A stretch of 64,000 nucleotides of DNA from Volvariella volvacea V23 (Eukaryota; Basidiomycota; Agaricomycetes; Agaricales; Pluteaceae): NCBI GenBank assembly GCA_000349905.1, contig KB722736.1:3775268-3839267 (forward strand), written 5' to 3'. Under the pieces are notes generated by a model. The model was given only the letters and a program-made list of their open reading frames with translations. It searched no databases and was not told where the DNA came from. A program made the translations under genes and the position numbers. Positions 61,596 through 64,000 of this stretch are shown in pieces. Position 1 is the stretch's first letter, and each line of letters starts with the position of its first letter.

Positions 61596-62839
61596 TGCGG
61601 AGCTTTGATAGGCGTAAGGCTGAGGAGTGGTGTGTTCAGTGGTGAAGATGTCCTGTGGGCCTAGGGCATCTTATACGTCGTCTAATTGCGCTATCTCTTC
61701 ATACGAGCAGGCAAGGTAAGTGTGCTAGGGACCTAGCGACCTCTGGTCCAGGCCGCCACGCTGATTCAGCCCAACGAAGGCGTCATTATCACAGCTATGA
61801 TTGAGCATTGCCACTCGACTGCCAGATACTTGTCTGACCTATTACTTCTGACGTGGTGCTATCTGACAAATGCCTTCAGACGAAGTTGCCCGGGACGGGC
61901 AGATGCGGACCCACCTTTCAGAGTGGGATGCGCTTCACCTTTTGGGTATACTCAGCGTCATCTAGATGACAGTGAGGGCGGAAATCGCACCCCGACCACT
62001 CGCATCTTCGTCACCTTTATGCTAGACCAACGTCTGAAGTACGTACAATCCGGTGATCCTTCGGCCTGTGACACAGGGTACTCATCTCAGCAGCAGGATA
62101 TTCTACCTGCAACGCAATTCTTCGAGTTACAGATGCTCACTACTATACATGTGCTGCAAATAATGTGTTTTGCTGCAACAGGTACGCCTTAACAACCTTC
62201 AAAATTTGGGAAACTTCCTATAACTGCAGTACACATTCCTTGTGTTTTGCACAACGAAGTCTTGGGCGCGATGCCACGCAGCACTCAGCAGGAGAAAATA
62301 GCACGTGATGGACGTAGTCAAAGCCCGAGAAAGTAGGTTGAAGGCCGACGTAGTTTTACACAAAGTGCAATTCCCGAGCATACCGGGTAAAGGGACAGGT
62401 TTGTCAGCTCACCTGCTTTCGCTCCATGTTGATGGTAATTCAGAAGGTCGAGGAATATCAAGGAAAGGGGTTTATTAGCTTTGCATCTCTTCCTCTTTTC
62501 ACCTGCCAGAGAACAGACATCACCATTTAATAGTGTGATGAGGGTACGAAGTGACGGAACGGCGTCCTAGACACACGGAGCAGAAATAGGAATAGGGGAA
62601 GGTGGGAAGAGGAAGGTTTTATTCCAGTAACGCGATCGGTTCGCCGTGCGGGGTTTGCATAAGCACCACAACCCCATATAGAAGGTTCTCCGAATTACCT
62701 CCCATCGTACTTATGTGCGTAGAGAGCAAAGCAATCTGCGCTATTTCAGGCTACTCCTGCTCCAGACAACGTTCGTGAACATTCACCCGAAAGCTATTCT
62801 AATTCAGGATATACAGATAGTCATACATCGGGACAAAGT
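61596..62839. other. Spacer between reductase paralogues 3 and 4
   Basis: About 1.24 kb. It includes the paralogue-3 promoter (CTTATACGTCGTC near 61670) and otherwise no motif-bearing frame; a 131-codon plus frame at 61797-62192 is unrecognised. Confidence 0.4.
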
Positions 62840-63841
62840 TCATAAGTCGCCCTTCGACGCCCACAACGCCTTATTCTCTTCCAACCAATCCTTTAGGTGA
62901 CGCTTCCCGATATTTGTTCTCTCTGATTTCGCAGCCTCCACCTCGGCCCCTTGGGAAATAAGCCCTTGTGCAAAGCTCAGAAATTCAGCGAATCCTCTTG
63001 TTAACCCCAAGGCAGTATGGAATGCCACGCATTCTTCGTCGGTCTGTCCAGTGTGGACGATTTTACGTCCAAGGACTTCAGAGACTAATGCCGCTACCTA
63101 GAAGTCAAGGAAAAGAAGAGCGAATTCCTAGTGATAATTCATGTTGATCACAGAATCCACAATATGACACACCTCGCCAAAGGTTAGGAGGTCGGGGCCT
63201 GCAATATTCCAATCGGTGTTCGGACTTGGCTCCTCATAAGGGCCTTGAATGCGGTCTCCGCGATGTCATCCGCCGAAACAAAAGGCACCTTGCCATCTCC
63301 GCCCCTACTTGGAATTTCATCCTGGTCGCGAATAGAGCCAAGCCATTGAACTCCAAAGTTCTCTGCAATATCCGAAGCATTAGTATGTCGCGAACAACTG
63401 TGACGAAGGCTCACCAAAAAACCAGCTAGGCCTCAAAACAACATAGTCCACCTGTGGCTCTCTCTGGACGAAGTACTCATGCACTTTTCCCATAGCCGGG
63501 TATCCCATCGCAATTGTCGAAGCGCTCAATAATACAAATCGCTTCACACCCTTCTCAACGCCAAACTCGATAAAAGGCTTCATGTATTTGAGCGTATCCA
63601 TTTCTGTCATGGTAGCCACCAAATAAATACGGTCGAGGGCGCTGAGACTGAGTTTCTCTGCTTCGGTGAATGGGTTGGAATGGGTAGATGTGTCGAGCCA
63701 GTCGAATTTGACTCCATGGATGCCAGGTGAAGGGGGGTCGCCGGAGCGAGAGGCAACGAGGACAGTGTATCCTGCATTGTGGAGGAGCTTGGAGAGACGA
63801 GAGCCGGTTTGTCCAGTTCCACCTGTGATGAGGATCGTCAT
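62840..63841 (-). pseudogene. EasG-type reductase paralogue 4, frameshifted
   Basis: The start MTILITGGTGQTGSRLSKLL and the blocks HNAGYTVLVASRSGD, DRIYLVATMTEMDTLKYMKP, GVEKGVKRFVLLSASTI, DYVVLRPSWFF, ENFGVQWLGSIRDQDEIPS and KVPFVSADDIAETAFKAL read in order. Then at about 63237-63240 one base is lost: the frame becomes MRSQVRTPIGIL, while the homologous EEPSPNTDWNIAGPDLL lies in the adjacent frame. The last exon (62840 onward) is intact and ends LEENKALWASKGDL. The lesion is at a different site from that in paralogue 3, so the two were not inherited together. It is either a pseudogene or carries an assembly indel. Confidence 0.75.
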
Positions 63842-64000
63842 TGCTCAGGGATTAGATAGGTAAGACAGAGGAGCGAGTGTGTGAGGGTTAGTTCTTTGGA
63901 GGTTTTTTATATCATTCAGTACTGAAGGCCTAATATGATCTTCGAGCCGACGCCCGGCGTACAGCGCTGATGGAGGGTATCCACTGACAGGGTCAAAATG
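63842..64000. promoter_or_regulatory. Probable promoter of reductase paralogue 4
   Basis: TTTTTTATATCATTC at about 63903 lies some 60 bases upstream of the start, a TATA-like position similar to the other copies. The window ends here. Confidence 0.35.

Noticed and set aside
45786..63841. Complete ergot-alkaloid cluster
   Set aside because: Only the EasG and BBE/EasE-type families are present. No dimethylallyltryptophan synthase, catalase or P450 is visible, RPN1 interrupts the region, and both families are common in fungi outside alkaloid pathways.

Overview
This window is nuclear DNA from a filamentous fungus, most likely a basidiomycete (probably Agaricomycetes). The evidence is densely spaced genes broken by many 50-65 nt GT-AG introns, typical fungal housekeeping genes, F-box/LRR families and mixed-strand gene order. 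There is no operon, Shine-Dalgarno or CRISPR structure. Three runs of exactly 100 N (19224-19323, 29588-29687, 49963-50062) are scaffold gaps; the second lies inside the HMG-CoA reductase gene. All assignments come from reading translated exons by eye; no database search was run.

Layout. 1.2-2.5 kb: SURF4/Erv29-type cargo receptor (+). 4.4-7.3 kb: ENP2/NOL10 ribosome-biogenesis WD40 protein (-). 7.5-9.1 kb: zinc alcohol/polyol dehydrogenase (-), divergent from a six-exon Lys2 alpha-aminoadipate reductase (+, 9.6-14.3 kb). 14.9-16.5 kb: intronless F-box/LRR-like protein (-). 17.0-18.6 kb: GNAT-domain protein (-). 19.6-20.4 kb: ribosomal protein eL42 (-), with a 14-nt microexon and an intron directly before its stop codon. 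21.2-24.9 kb: two tandem decayed F-box paralogues (-). 28.0-32.3 kb: HMG-CoA reductase (+). 33.1-35.9 kb: an AT-rich, gene-poor, repeat-bearing island, followed at 36.2-37.8 kb by an unrecognised gene with a PD-(D/E)XK-nuclease-like motif. 38.3-40.5 kb: secreted GH18 chitinase (-). 42.7-44.2 kb: Ort1-like mitochondrial carrier (+).

45.8-63.8 kb is the most unusual part. It holds four EasG-type NAD(P)-binding (NmrA-like) reductase paralogues (one +, three tandem -) and two secreted BBE-type FAD oxidases (both -), interrupted by the 26S proteasome subunit gene RPN1 (54.9-58.5 kb, +). Two of the three tandem reductases each carry a single-base frameshift. The oxidase and reductase families are the same two that work together in ergot-alkaloid pathways, but no prenyltransferase, P450 or core synthase is visible here, so a biosynthetic cluster is only a hypothesis.

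The housekeeping genes (Erv29, Enp2, Lys2, eL42, HMGR, Ort1, Rpn1) serve unrelated cell functions and show no functional grouping. The accessory signals are the AT-rich island, a small inverted-repeat insertion inside a chitinase intron, the F-box pseudogene pair and the EasG/BBE paralogue array.
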